Shown here one piece after another: positions 47,017 through 57,240 of a stretch of DNA of 64,000 bases (positions within the stretch are counted from its first letter, which is position 1; each line of letters opens with the position of its first letter). Under the pieces are notes generated by a model. The model did not search any database. It was not told where the DNA came from and saw only the letters and a program-made list of their open reading frames with translations. Both the position numbers and the translations under genes were made by a program. The DNA is taken from assembly GCA_016720655.1 (NCBI GenBank), contig JADKKE010000007.1, positions 62,001-126,000 on the forward strand, written 5' to 3'. This DNA comes from Bacteroidota bacterium (GTDB lineage Bacteria; Bacteroidota; Bacteroidia; AKYH767-A; 2013-40CM-41-45).

Positions 47017-50000
47017 GTGTCCACAGCCATAACTCCTACCAAAAGATTCAGCTTCTCGACCAACAAGCATACAATCGACTATCCTGATTTTTTGGATGTC
47101 CAACTGAAATCTTTTCAAGATTTTTTCCAGCTTGAAACTACTTCTGACAACCGTCAGAAAGAAGGTCTTTATAAAGTATTTAGTGAGAATTTCCCGATCA
47201 CGGATTCTCGGAACAATTTCGTTCTTGAGTTTCTGGACTACTTCATCGATCCACCAAGGTATTCGATCGAAGAATGTATCGAACGCGGATTGACTCATAG
47301 TGTTCCTCTGAAAGCAAAACTTAAATTGTATTGCACAGATCCGGAACATGAAGATTTCGAAACGATCGTCCAGGATGTTTACCTGGGAACCATTCCGTAC
47401 ATGACACCAAAGGGAACTTTCGTGATCAATGGTGCGGAACGTGTTGTCGTTTCTCAATTGCACCGTTCTCCCGGCGTGTTCTTCGGACAAAGCCGACATG
47501 CGAATGGTACAAAACTCTATTCTGCCCGAGTGATCCCATTCAAAGGATCCTGGATTGAATTCGCGACTGATATCAACAATGTCATGTATGCTTACATCGA
47601 TCGGAAAAAGAAATTTCCGGTAACGACTTTGCTGCGTGCCATCGGATATCAGACCGACAAAGAAATCCTGGAAATCTTCGGACTCGCCGATGAATTCAAA
47701 GTAACCAAATCAGGTATCAAAAATGCAAACAACCGCAAACTCGCTGCCCGGGTTTTGAAAACATGGGTGGAGGATTTCGTTGATGAGGATACCGGTGAAG
47801 TGGTTTCTATCGAGCGTAACGAAGTGATCATCGAGCGTGAAACAATTCTTGAAGAACATCATTTGGATCTGATTGTTGAATCGGGTGTGAAATCCATTAT
47901 CCTCCACAAAGAGGATATGAACACCAACGATTACGCGATCATTTACAATACACTTCAGAAAGATACATCGAACTCAGAAAAAGAAGCGGTGGAGCATATT
48001 TATCGTCAGTTGCGTAATGCTGAACCACCGGATGAAGAAACCGCCCGTGGTATCATCGACAAACTTTTCTTCTCTGATAAACGCTATGACCTTGGAGATG
48101 TTGGCCGTTACCGGATCAACAAAAAACTCGGTCTGGAAATCGCTGAAGATACCCGTGTACTTACAAAGCAAGACATCATTGAAATCATCCGTCAGCTCAT
48201 TCAGCTGATCAACTCCAAAGCTGAGGTGGATGATATCGATCACTTGTCGAACCGACGTGTACGTACTGTTGGCGAACAATTGTATGCTCAATTCGGAGTT
48301 GGACTTGCCCGTATGGCTCGTACCATCCGTGAACGTATGAACGTTCGTGACAATGAAGTATTCACGCCTGCAGATTTGATCAATGCCAAGACACTCTCTT
48401 CGGTGATCAATTCTTTCTTTGGGACAAATCAATTGTCTCAGTTCATGGATCAAACAAATCCACTCGCGGAAATCACGCACAAGCGCCGTTTATCGGCACT
48501 CGGGCCTGGAGGTCTCTCCCGTGAACGCGCAGGATTTGAAGTTCGTGACGTACACTATACACACTACGGTCGTCTCTGTACAATTGAAACACCGGAAGGA
48601 CCAAACATTGGTTTGATTTCTTCCTTGTGTGTATTTGCAAAAATTAACAATCTCGGATTTATCGAAACTCCATACCGTAGCGTTTCTAATGGTAGAGTAG
48701 ATGTAGATAAGCCGGTTATTTATCTGACGGCAGAAGAAGAAGACGGAAAAGTAATTGCACAGGCGAATGCAGGTGTCAATGAAAAAGGAGATTTCGAAGA
48801 GCTGAAAGTTAAAGCCCGGTACGAAGGTGACTTCCCGATTGTTGATCCTGATAAAATTCACCTGATTGACGTAGGTCCGAATCAGATTGCTTCGATTGCC
48901 GCATCCCTGATTCCATTCCTGGAACATGATGACGCCAACCGTGCCCTGATGGGATCGAACATGCAACGTCAGGCAGTTCCATTGCTTCGTCCACAGGCTC
49001 CAATCGTTGGAACCGGTCTTGAAGGTTTGGTTGCACGCGATTCCCGAGTGCTGATCAATGCGGAAGGTGATGGAGTTGTTGAATATGTAGATGCGAATGA
49101 AATTATCATTCGTTACAACCGCAAAGAACATGAGAAACTCGTGAGCTTTGAAGACGATGTAAAATCGTATAACCTTACCAAGTTCCAAAAGACCAACCAG
49201 AGTACATGTATCAATTTGAAACCAATTGTTCTCAAAGGACAAAAAGTGAAAAAGGGTCAGGTACTTTCTGAAGGGTATGCAACACAAGGTGGAGAACTTG
49301 CATTGGGTCGTAACTTGAAAGTGGCTTTCATGCCATGGAAAGGTTACAATTTTGAAGATGCGATTGTAATTTCTGAGAAAGTAATCCGTGAAGATATCTT
49401 TACTTCTATACACGTTGATGAATACAGTCTGGAAGTTCGCGATACCAAGCGTGGTATGGAGGAACTCACTGCTGATATTCCAAACGTAAGTGAAGAAGCT
49501 ACACGGGAGCTTGATGAAAACGGAATCATTCGTGTTGGAGCAGAAGTAGGAGAGGGCGATATTCTCATCGGTAAAATCACACCGAAGGGAGAAACAGATC
49601 CTTCACCTGAAGAAAAACTCCTTCGTGCGATCTTCGGTGATAAAGCCGGGGACGTAAAAGATGCTTCCCTGAAAGTTCCACCATCCGTTAAAGGAGTTGT
49701 GATTGACAAACGTCTGTTCTCTCGTGTTGTTGCAAAAGACAAAACGCAGAAGAATGACGAGAAAGTTCAACTCGAAAAACTGGATAAGGAATACAATCAG
49801 CATGCTGCTGAACTGAAAGAAAAACTGATCGATAAATTATTCTTACTGGTGAGTGGAAAGACTTCTCAGGGTGTTACTGACCTCTTCAAAGAAGTCATCA
49901 TCCCGAAAGGTGCCAAGTTCACGCAAAAGATGCTCTCTGAAATCAACTACGAAACCGTTAATCCGGATAAATGGACGACAGACAAAGAGAAAAATGATCA

Positions 50001-50832
50001 GATCAAGCAATTGTTACACAATTTCAACATCAAATACAACGATGTGACAGGGATCTACAAGCGTAAGAAATTTGCTCTTACTGTTGGAGATGAATTGCCT
50101 GCCGGAATTGTACAGCTTGCCAAAGTATACATTGCTAAAAAGCGTAAGCTGAAAGTGGGTGATAAGATGGCGGGTCGTCACGGTAACAAGGGTATCGTTG
50201 CGAAAATTGTTCGCGATGAAGATATGCCATTCCTCGAAGATGGAACTCCTGTAGATATCGTATTGAATCCACTGGGTGTACCATCACGGATGAACCTTGG
50301 ACAGATTTATGAAACGATCCTTGCATGGGCCGGAGAAAAACTGGGGATGAATTTTGCAACCCCGATTTTTGACGGAGCTACCATCGAGCAGATCGATGAT
50401 TATGTATTGAAAGCAGGTCTTCCAAAATTTGGTTCTACGTATCTCCACGATGGTGGAACAGGTGAGCGCTTTGACCAGCCGGCTACAGTGGGTATTATCT
50501 ATATGATGAAACTGGGTCACATGGTTGATGATAAGATGCACGCCCGTTCAATCGGACCATACTCGCTCATCACACAACAACCGTTGGGTGGTAAAGCGCA
50601 GTTCGGAGGTCAGCGATTCGGAGAAATGGAAGTTTGGGCATTGGAAGCATTCGGTGCTGCCAATATCCTACAGGAAATTCTTACAGTGAAATCAGATGAC
50701 GTCATCGGTCGTGCGAAAACGTACGAAGCGATTGTTAAAGGCGACAATCTGCCAACACCGGGAATTCCGGAATCCTTCAATGTATTGCTCCATGAACTTC
50801 GTGGATTAGGCCTGAAGATTACCCTCGAATAA
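47017..50832 (+). CDS. rpoB: RNA polymerase beta subunit
   Basis: 1271 residues if started at the GTG at 47017 (STAITPTKRFSFSTNKHTIDYPDFL, the typical N-terminus here). An in-frame GTG at 46954 overlaps the space just after the terminator and adds 21 unrelated residues. The rifampicin region reads FFGTNQLSQFMDQTNPLAEITHKRRLSALGPGGLSRERAGFEVRD, a wild-type-like cluster. GKITPKGETDPSPEEKLLRAIFG and GDKMAGRHGNKGI are intact. It precedes rpoC by 71 bp. Confidence 0.97.
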   Translation: MSTAITPTKRFSFSTNKHTIDYPDFLDVQLKSFQDFFQLETTSDNRQKEGLYKVFSENFPITDSRNNFVLEFLDYFIDPPRYSIEECIERGLTHSVPLKAKLKLYCTDPEHEDFETIVQDVYLGTIPYMTPKGTFVINGAERVVVSQLHRSPGVFFGQSRHANGTKLYSARVIPFKGSWIEFATDINNVMYAYIDRKKKFPVTTLLRAIGYQTDKEILEIFGLADEFKVTKSGIKNANNRKLAARVLKTWVEDFVDEDTGEVVSIERNEVIIERETILEEHHLDLIVESGVKSIILHKEDMNTNDYAIIYNTLQKDTSNSEKEAVEHIYRQLRNAEPPDEETARGIIDKLFFSDKRYDLGDVGRYRINKKLGLEIAEDTRVLTKQDIIEIIRQLIQLINSKAEVDDIDHLSNRRVRTVGEQLYAQFGVGLARMARTIRERMNVRDNEVFTPADLINAKTLSSVINSFFGTNQLSQFMDQTNPLAEITHKRRLSALGPGGLSRERAGFEVRDVHYTHYGRLCTIETPEGPNIGLISSLCVFAKINNLGFIETPYRSVSNGRVDVDKPVIYLTAEEEDGKVIAQANAGVNEKGDFEELKVKARYEGDFPIVDPDKIHLIDVGPNQIASIAASLIPFLEHDDANRALMGSNMQRQAVPLLRPQAPIVGTGLEGLVARDSRVLINAEGDGVVEYVDANEIIIRYNRKEHEKLVSFEDDVKSYNLTKFQKTNQSTCINLKPIVLKGQKVKKGQVLSEGYATQGGELALGRNLKVAFMPWKGYNFEDAIVISEKVIREDIFTSIHVDEYSLEVRDTKRGMEELTADIPNVSEEATRELDENGIIRVGAEVGEGDILIGKITPKGETDPSPEEKLLRAIFGDKAGDVKDASLKVPPSVKGVVIDKRLFSRVVAKDKTQKNDEKVQLEKLDKEYNQHAAELKEKLIDKLFLLVSGKTSQGVTDLFKEVIIPKGAKFTQKMLSEINYETVNPDKWTTDKEKNDQIKQLLHNFNIKYNDVTGIYKRKKFALTVGDELPAGIVQLAKVYIAKKRKLKVGDKMAGRHGNKGIVAKIVRDEDMPFLEDGTPVDIVLNPLGVPSRMNLGQIYETILAWAGEKLGMNFATPIFDGATIEQIDDYVLKAGLPKFGSTYLHDGGTGERFDQPATVGIIYMMKLGHMVDDKMHARSIGPYSLITQQPLGGKAQFGGQRFGEMEVWALEAFGAANILQEILTVKSDDVIGRAKTYEAIVKGDNLPTPGIPESFNVLLHELRGLGLKITLE

Positions 50833-50903
50833 TGTTTGTTGTTTAGAAAGTACAAGCGTTCACGCTAAACATTCTTTAAACCTCAAACTAAAAATCAAAA
50901 AAG

Positions 50904-53900
50904 ATGGCAACCAGAAAAGAAATAAAGATCAAATCAAATTTCACCAAGATCATCATCAGTCTGGCATCTCCGGAACATATCCTGGAGCAGTCGAGTGGTG
51001 AAGTTCTGAAGCCAGAAACAATCAATTACAGGACGTATAAACCCGAGCGTGACGGATTATTCTGCGAGCGGATTTTCGGACCGGTAAAAGATTGGGAGTG
51101 TCATTGCGGTAAATACAAACGGATCCGTTACAAAGGAATCGTTTGTGATCGCTGCGGTGTTGAAGTAACAGAGAAAAAAGTACGTCGTGAACGGATGGGG
51201 CATATCACCCTGACGGTTCCCGTTGCACACATCTGGTATTTCCGTTCCCTGCCGAACAAAATCGGTTACCTGTTGGGACTTCCTACAAAGAAGCTCGATA
51301 TGATTATTTACTACGAACGGTATGTAGTAATTCAGGCAGGTATCAAGGGAGCAGACGGAATTAATTATCTCGACTTCCTCACAGAAGAAGAATATCTCCA
51401 GATTCTCGAAGCACTTCCAAAAGACAATCAACATCTGGATGAAAAGGATCCGAATAAATTCATCGCGAAGATGGGAGCGGAAGCATTGTATGATCTGCTT
51501 TCCCGTTTGAATCTTGATGAATTGTCTTACAACCTTCGTCACCAAGCCAGCAATGAAACTTCCCAGCAACGTAAAAATGAAGCGTTGAAACGCCTCAATG
51601 TTGTGGAAGCTTTCCGTTCTGCAAATACGCATATTGAAAATCATCCGGAATGGATGATTGTAAAAGTAGTACCGGTGATTCCACCGGAATTACGTCCACT
51701 CGTTCCTCTGGATGGTGGCCGTTTTGCTACTTCGGATTTGAACGATCTGTACCGTCGTGTGATCATCAGAAATAACCGCTTGAAACGTCTTCTTGAAATC
51801 AAAGCGCCGGATGTAATCCTGCGGAATGAAAAGCGGATGTTGCAAGAGGCGGTGGATTCTTTGTTTGACAATTCACGTAAAGTGAATGCTGTGAAAACGG
51901 AATCCAACCGTGCACTGAAATCATTGTCGGATTCATTGAAAGGTAAACAAGGACGGTTCCGTCAGAACCTGCTTGGTAAACGTGTCGATTATTCAGCACG
52001 TTCTGTCATTGTTGTAGGACCTGAAATGAAACTTCACGAATGCGGTCTGCCGAAAGATATGGCAGCCGAATTGTTCAAACCTTTTATCATCCGTAAGATG
52101 ATCGAAAGAGGTGTCGTGAAGACAGTAAAATCAGCGAAGAAAATTGTTGACAGAAAAGACCCGATTGTTTGGGACATTCTTGAAAACGTATTGAAAGGTC
52201 ATCCGGTTCTTCTGAATCGTGCCCCGACTCTTCACCGTTTGGGAATCCAGGCATTCCAGCCGAAACTGATCGAAGGAAAAGCAATTCAATTGCACCCTTT
52301 GGTTTGTACTGCCTTCAACGCTGACTTTGACGGTGACCAGATGGCTGTACACGTTCCACTTGGACATGCTGCCGTTCTGGAAGCACAAATGTTAATGCTT
52401 GCCTCTCACAATATCCTGAACCCTGCTAACGGAGCGCCGATTACAGTTCCTTCTCAGGACATGGTACTTGGACTTTACTACATCACGAAAGAAAGAAAGA
52501 CAGAAGGAAAAGTGAAAGTAAAAGGAGATGGAATGCGTTTCTATTCTGCCGAAGAAGTAATTATCGCTTTCAACGAAGGCATTTGTGAACTGCATGCACC
52601 AATTCAGGTAAAAGCAAATGTGCTGACTGAAGATGGTGGACTATCCAGAGAAATGATCAAGACCACTGTTGGTCGTGTATTGTTTAACCAGGTGGTTCCC
52701 GAAGCAGCAGGTTACATTAACCAATTGTTGACGAAGAAAGCACTGCGTGATATTATCGGAGAAGTATTGAAGAAATGCGGAGTTGCTGCAACTGCGAAAT
52801 TCCTCGATGATATTAAAGATCTCGGATTTAAAATGGCCTTCAAAGGCGGACTTTCGTTCAATCTTGAAGACGTAAAAATTCCGGAAGTAAAAACAGAACT
52901 GATCGGTAAAGCGAATCTTGAAGTAGATGAAGTGATGAATAACTATAACATGGGATTCATCACCTACAACGAGCGTTACAACCAGATCATTGATATCTGG
53001 ACACGTACCAGTTCACGGATCACAGAAACGCTGATGAAGCAACTGTCGACCGATAAGCAGGGATTCAACTCGATTTACATGATGTTGGATTCCGGAGCCC
53101 GTGGTTCCAAAGAGCAGATTCGTCAGCTTGGTGGAATGCGCGGTCTGATGGCGAAACCACAAAAAAGTGGTTCTACCGGAGGAGAAATTATCGAGAACCC
53201 GATCCTGTCTAACTTTAAAGAAGGATTGTCGATCCTCGAGTACTTTATCTCGACTCACGGTGCGCGTAAAGGACTTGCCGATACAGCCTTGAAAACGGCT
53301 GATGCCGGTTACCTTACACGTCGTCTCGTGGATGTGGCTCAGGACGTGATTATCACAGATGAAGACTGTGGTACTCTTCGTGGACTTGCAGAAACAGCGC
53401 TGAAAAATAATGAGGAAGTTGTTGAATCCTTGTACGACCGTATTCTTGGTCGTGTATCCCTTCACACAATTTACCATCCGTTAACAGGTGCTGTGATCAT
53501 CGAATCCGGAAAAGAATTTACGGAAGAGATTGCTGCTCAGATCGAAGAATCTCCGGTTGAAACTGTTGAAATTCGTTCTGTTCTGACTTGTGAATCGGAT
53601 CGTGGTGTTTGTGCTAAATGTTATGGCAGAAATCTTGCGACCGGAAGAATGGTTCAAAAAGGAGAAGCTGTAGGTGTCATCGCCGCGCAATCCATTGGTG
53701 AACCTGGAACACAGCTTACACTGCGTACCTTCCACGTGGGTGGTGTGGCACAAAAAGGTGCCAACGAATCTGAACTGAAAGCGAAATACAGTGGTAAACT
53801 GGAATTCGAAGAAGTGAAGACGGTTACTCACAAGGATGGAAACAAATCTCATGAATTGGTGATTGGTCGTTCCGGTGAATTCAGAATCGTAGATACAAAT

Positions 53901-55199
53901 ACAGGAACTGTTTTAACAACCTCCAATATCCCTTACGGTTCAAAACTGTTTGTGAAAGCCGGAGATATTCTTGAAAAAGGAACTGTGATCTGCGAATGGG
54001 ATCCGTACAATGCGGTTATCCTTTCCGAGTTTGCTGGAAAAATCGAATTCGAACACATTGAAGAAGGGATAACCTTCCGTGAAGAATCCGATGAACAAAC
54101 CGGTTATAAAGAAAAAGTAATTATTGAAACCCGCGATAAGACAAAGAACCCTGCCATCCGGATTCTGGATGAAAAGAAAGAAGTTGTCAAAGGGTATAAC
54201 ATTCCGGTTGGAGCACACATCATGGTGAACAAAGGACAGAAAATTCAGTCCGGAGACATCCTGGTTAAAATTCCTCGCGCGACAGGTAAATCCGGTGATA
54301 TCACCGGTGGTCTTCCACGTGTAACGGAATTATTTGAAGCTCGTAACCCAAGTAATCCTGCTGTTGTTTCTGAAATTGACGGTATTGTTTCTTACGGTGG
54401 TATTAAGCGTGGTAATCGTGAAATTGTCATCACTTCCCGTGATGGTGAAGTCAAGAAATATCTCGTTCCACTGTCCAAACATATCCTCGTTCAGGACAAT
54501 GACTTTATTAAAGCCGGTGACGCCCTTTCTGATGGTGCAATTACTCCAAGCGATATCCTCGCTATCAAAGGACCAGCAATGGTTCAGGAGTATCTTGTAA
54601 ATGAAGTACAGGAAGTTTACCGTCTTCAGGGTGTGAAGATTAATGACAAGCACTTTGAGGTTATCGTTCGTCAGATGATGCGTAAAGTAGTCATCGAAGA
54701 TCCGGGCGATACAATTTTCCTTGAGCGTGAATTTGTCGATCGTGTTGATTTCATGAAAGAGAATGATTCGATGATGGACAAAGTTGTAGTCCTTGAACCG
54801 GGAGATTCTGCTGAAGTGAAAGCCGGTCAGATCATTACACTTCGTAAGTTGAAAGAGGAGAATTCTCTCCTGAAACGTAAGGACCAAAAGCCTATTGATA
54901 CAAGAGATGCTATTCCGGCAACTTCTTCTCCGATTCTTCAGGGTATTACGCAAGCCTCTCTCCATACGAAGAGCTGGATTTCGGCTGCTTCCTTCCAGGA
55001 AACAACTAAGGTTCTCAACGAAGCTGCTGTTAATGGAAAAGTTGATGACTTGCTCGGCTTGAAGGAAAATGTAATCGTTGGTCACCTCATTCCAGCAGGT
55101 ACCGGATTGCGTGAGTACGATCGACTGATTGTGGGTTCACAGGAGGAATACGACCTTCTGATGGCTTCCAAACAGGAAGAGGAAGTTTCTGCACGTTAA
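50904..55199 (+). CDS. rpoC: RNA polymerase beta' subunit
   Basis: 1431 residues. The zinc-binding motif CHCGKYKRIRYKG with CDRCGVEV is near residues 65-85. The catalytic NADFDGDQMAVH is present, and the C-terminal zinc site CESDRGVCAKCYGRNLATG is intact. The trigger-loop region GSTGGEIIENPILSNFKEGLS belongs to the family core. The long C-terminal part is normal for Bacteroidota. A terminator follows after 14 bp. Confidence 0.98.
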   Translation: MATRKEIKIKSNFTKIIISLASPEHILEQSSGEVLKPETINYRTYKPERDGLFCERIFGPVKDWECHCGKYKRIRYKGIVCDRCGVEVTEKKVRRERMGHITLTVPVAHIWYFRSLPNKIGYLLGLPTKKLDMIIYYERYVVIQAGIKGADGINYLDFLTEEEYLQILEALPKDNQHLDEKDPNKFIAKMGAEALYDLLSRLNLDELSYNLRHQASNETSQQRKNEALKRLNVVEAFRSANTHIENHPEWMIVKVVPVIPPELRPLVPLDGGRFATSDLNDLYRRVIIRNNRLKRLLEIKAPDVILRNEKRMLQEAVDSLFDNSRKVNAVKTESNRALKSLSDSLKGKQGRFRQNLLGKRVDYSARSVIVVGPEMKLHECGLPKDMAAELFKPFIIRKMIERGVVKTVKSAKKIVDRKDPIVWDILENVLKGHPVLLNRAPTLHRLGIQAFQPKLIEGKAIQLHPLVCTAFNADFDGDQMAVHVPLGHAAVLEAQMLMLASHNILNPANGAPITVPSQDMVLGLYYITKERKTEGKVKVKGDGMRFYSAEEVIIAFNEGICELHAPIQVKANVLTEDGGLSREMIKTTVGRVLFNQVVPEAAGYINQLLTKKALRDIIGEVLKKCGVAATAKFLDDIKDLGFKMAFKGGLSFNLEDVKIPEVKTELIGKANLEVDEVMNNYNMGFITYNERYNQIIDIWTRTSSRITETLMKQLSTDKQGFNSIYMMLDSGARGSKEQIRQLGGMRGLMAKPQKSGSTGGEIIENPILSNFKEGLSILEYFISTHGARKGLADTALKTADAGYLTRRLVDVAQDVIITDEDCGTLRGLAETALKNNEEVVESLYDRILGRVSLHTIYHPLTGAVIIESGKEFTEEIAAQIEESPVETVEIRSVLTCESDRGVCAKCYGRNLATGRMVQKGEAVGVIAAQSIGEPGTQLTLRTFHVGGVAQKGANESELKAKYSGKLEFEEVKTVTHKDGNKSHELVIGRSGEFRIVDTNTGTVLTTSNIPYGSKLFVKAGDILEKGTVICEWDPYNAVILSEFAGKIEFEHIEEGITFREESDEQTGYKEKVIIETRDKTKNPAIRILDEKKEVVKGYNIPVGAHIMVNKGQKIQSGDILVKIPRATGKSGDITGGLPRVTELFEARNPSNPAVVSEIDGIVSYGGIKRGNREIVITSRDGEVKKYLVPLSKHILVQDNDFIKAGDALSDGAITPSDILAIKGPAMVQEYLVNEVQEVYRLQGVKINDKHFEVIVRQMMRKVVIEDPGDTIFLEREFVDRVDFMKENDSMMDKVVVLEPGDSAEVKAGQIITLRKLKEENSLLKRKDQKPIDTRDAIPATSSPILQGITQASLHTKSWISAASFQETTKVLNEAAVNGKVDDLLGLKENVIVGHLIPAGTGLREYDRLIVGSQEEYDLLMASKQEEEVSAR

Positions 55200-55213
55200 T
55201 CGTCATTAAACAT

Positions 55214-55250
55214 AAAAAAAAGGTCCATTCGGAAGAGTGGACCTTTTTTA
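55214..55250 (+). terminator. Intrinsic terminator after rpoC
   Basis: AAAAAAGGTCCA (55216-55227) pairs with TGGACCTTTTTT (55238-55249) over a 10-nt loop. Confidence 0.92.
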
Positions 55251-55326
55251 TTTTGAAAGATGTTGAGATAAAGATTACCGATTTTTTTACGACCTTTGAT
55301 ATAAATATTTTAATACTCAAATTTCC

Positions 55327-55641
55327 ATGGATGAAAATCAGAACCCTGCCAACCAACTGAACATTGAGTTGACTGAAGAAATTGCCGATGGTATTTATTC
55401 GAATTTAGCTATCATCACACATAGTAATTCTGAATTCGTTATTGATTTTGTCAAAGTTTTACCGGGTGTTCCGAAGGCAAAAGTGAAATCAAGAATTCTG
55501 CTCACCCCTCAACATGCAAAACGATTGCTGGCAGCCATGCAGGATAACATCGCTAAATATGAAGCTGTACATGGTGCAATCAAACAAACAGAAGGAATCG
55601 GCATCCCAATGAATTTTGGTGGCCCTGCTGCTCAAGCATGA
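55327..55641 (+). CDS. DUF3467 protein
   Basis: 104 residues: LNIELTEEIADGIYSNLAIITHSNSEFVIDFVKVLPGVPKAKVKSRILLTPQHAKRLL is the DUF3467 core. It is normally found right after rpoC in Bacteroidota, as here, but is separated by a terminator. No function is established. The tail GIPMNFGGPAAQA is glycine/proline-rich. Confidence 0.88.
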   Translation: MDENQNPANQLNIELTEEIADGIYSNLAIITHSNSEFVIDFVKVLPGVPKAKVKSRILLTPQHAKRLLAAMQDNIAKYEAVHGAIKQTEGIGIPMNFGGPAAQA

Positions 55642-55796
55642 TACGAGTGGATTGATTTCTAAATTCAAAAGCTTGTGAATACCGATTTTGAAAATCGTGT
55701 TTAAAATATTTTCAGGATGTCAACAATGACATCCTTTTCACTTTGTGGTATTTTAGTTTCTGAATACACCTGACTCACGATCACCCTTGTAATATT

Positions 55797-55982
55797 TTAA
55801 GCGGTTGATTCAATTTTCAATTCAAAAAATTTTCGTCTTAAGAGAAATCTATTTTTTCTGAGAATTAATGACATGACCTTCTCGTCCCAATGAACGAGTT
55901 TATACCCCTTTTTTTCCGTTTCCGGAGACGTGAGTATCCTGAACACCTTCCGGGCAGGGTAGTACAAGTACGTTGCTTCCAT
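55797..55982 (-). CDS. Possible small hypothetical protein (61 residues)
   Basis: MEATYLYYPARKVFRILTSPETEKKGYKLVH and on to FELKIESTA, basic, no membrane segment, no recognised family. It lies in a 460-bp gap otherwise lacking genes. It may be a chance frame; there is no promoter or coupling to support it. Confidence 0.25.
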   Translation of the reverse strand: MEATYLYYPARKVFRILTSPETEKKGYKLVHWDEKVMSLILRKNRFLLRRKFFELKIESTA

Positions 55983-56105
55983 AAGATTTTTCGCAGGAAA
56001 GGTGGGGGGCAAGAGAAAAGCAGTGGTACAAGTGTACAAAAAGGAAATTATGAATGAATGAATTTTCTATGACTTTAATGAGAAATATCATTGCATTTTC
56101 AAGAG

Positions 56106-56481
56106 TCAGGTATTGTTTTCGGCACTTTTGCCCTTTTTTCGAATTCTTTGAGGTAAATCAACAATCAAATAATAGTAAGAGATTGAAATCAATCCGGCAA
56201 TGAAGAAGAACATGGCCAAACCTCTGGTTCTGTCGTCGAAATAGAATTCACCAATCATCCAAACCGAATTGGCGCAAATCCAGAAGCAAATAGCCAGATT
56301 ATGCAGTAATTCAGACCTGTCAAACCTGTTTCTCCAGGTAATATAGATAGCAAATGCAAGGGGTAGGAACTATCATTATCACTCCCATCATCTTCGAAAG
56401 GCTGACCCAGCATAAGTCCTTTACCAACCATAGCAGTATATGAAAATTCTCTATTTTTCGGATGTCGTGGATGGATTTCAT
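56106..56481 (-). pseudogene. Small membrane protein, split by a one-base insertion
   Basis: From the ATG at 56481 the frame reads MKSIHDIRKIENFHILLWLVKDLCWVSLSKMMGVIMIVPT, then breaks at CCCC (GGGG at 56360-56363 on the plus strand). With one C fewer it continues LAFAIYITWRNRFDRSELLHNLAICFWICANSVWMIGEFYFDDRTRGLAMFFFIAGLISISYYYLIVDL to TGA at 56106, giving 124 residues with four hydrophobic segments. The span is 376 bases, one over a whole number of codons. I recognise it as a conserved membrane protein of unknown function. Confidence 0.75.
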
Positions 56482-56586
56482 GGTGATAAATGTAGAAAAT
56501 TTGGAATGTGTTAAGGGGGAGCAATAAAAGCAAATTTTATAAATTTACCTCAGCCCTGAAAATCAAGGTCCTAAAAATTGCCCGAA

Positions 56587-57225
56587 ATGGATCACAAAAA
56601 TTTCCTTGAAAGGTTCTATAAAAATGAAAGAGTAGAAATGTTGAGCGACGGTGTTTTTGCGATTGTCGTAACCCTGTTGATCCTTGAGCTAAGAATTCCG
56701 CAACTCCCGGAGGGACATTCTCCCGATGCCTTGTGGATCGAATTAATTCACATGAAACCAAAACTCACAAGTTTTGTGTTGAGTTTCTTGTTTGTGATAA
56801 ACCTTTGGTTCAGTCACAATGTATTGTTCCGTGTTTTTGTGAGGGTAGACAATGTAATGCTATGGCTGAATAACCTGTTCCTGCTGGTTGTCTGCTTCGT
56901 GCCGTTTCCAACAGGACTAATCGGTGAGTATCCCGAAAGTTCAGTAGCAATGTTCCTGTTCGGAATCCCCTGGCTGCTGATTCCTGTTTTGGTGTATTCA
57001 ATTGGAACTTATGCTATGAAAAAAGGTCACCTTTCGTCATTGGTTGACATGAAACGTTACAAAGAAAACAGCAAGGCAGTACTTTCTTTTATTCCTGTGG
57101 CAATTATTCCACTTGTAATTTCGATCTGGTATCCGATGGTAAGTTTCGGAATCTATATCGTTCTTTTATTCGCAGGAATTATTCTTGGTTTCCGGGTGCG
57201 TTTGATCAAAGGGGAGTTGGACTGA
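56587..57225 (+). CDS. TMEM175/DUF1211-family potassium channel-like protein
   Basis: 212 residues from the ATG at 56587. Six hydrophobic segments are visible. The first has VEMLSDGVFAIVVTLLILELRIP, the family's (F/L)SDGVFAIxxTLLxL pore motif, with Leu for the usual Phe. Bacterial TMEM175 proteins are tetrameric K+ channels. A TTG nine bases upstream is an alternative start. It is divergent from the small membrane protein gene. Confidence 0.85.
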   Translation: MDHKNFLERFYKNERVEMLSDGVFAIVVTLLILELRIPQLPEGHSPDALWIELIHMKPKLTSFVLSFLFVINLWFSHNVLFRVFVRVDNVMLWLNNLFLLVVCFVPFPTGLIGEYPESSVAMFLFGIPWLLIPVLVYSIGTYAMKKGHLSSLVDMKRYKENSKAVLSFIPVAIIPLVISIWYPMVSFGIYIVLLFAGIILGFRVRLIKGELD

Positions 57226-57240
57226 TGGAATTGCCCTGAA

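Noticed and set aside
48490..49413. Long antisense frame (307 codons) inside rpoB, and similar ones inside rpoC
   Set aside because: Antisense to highly conserved coding sequence, no family resemblance; explained by codon bias.
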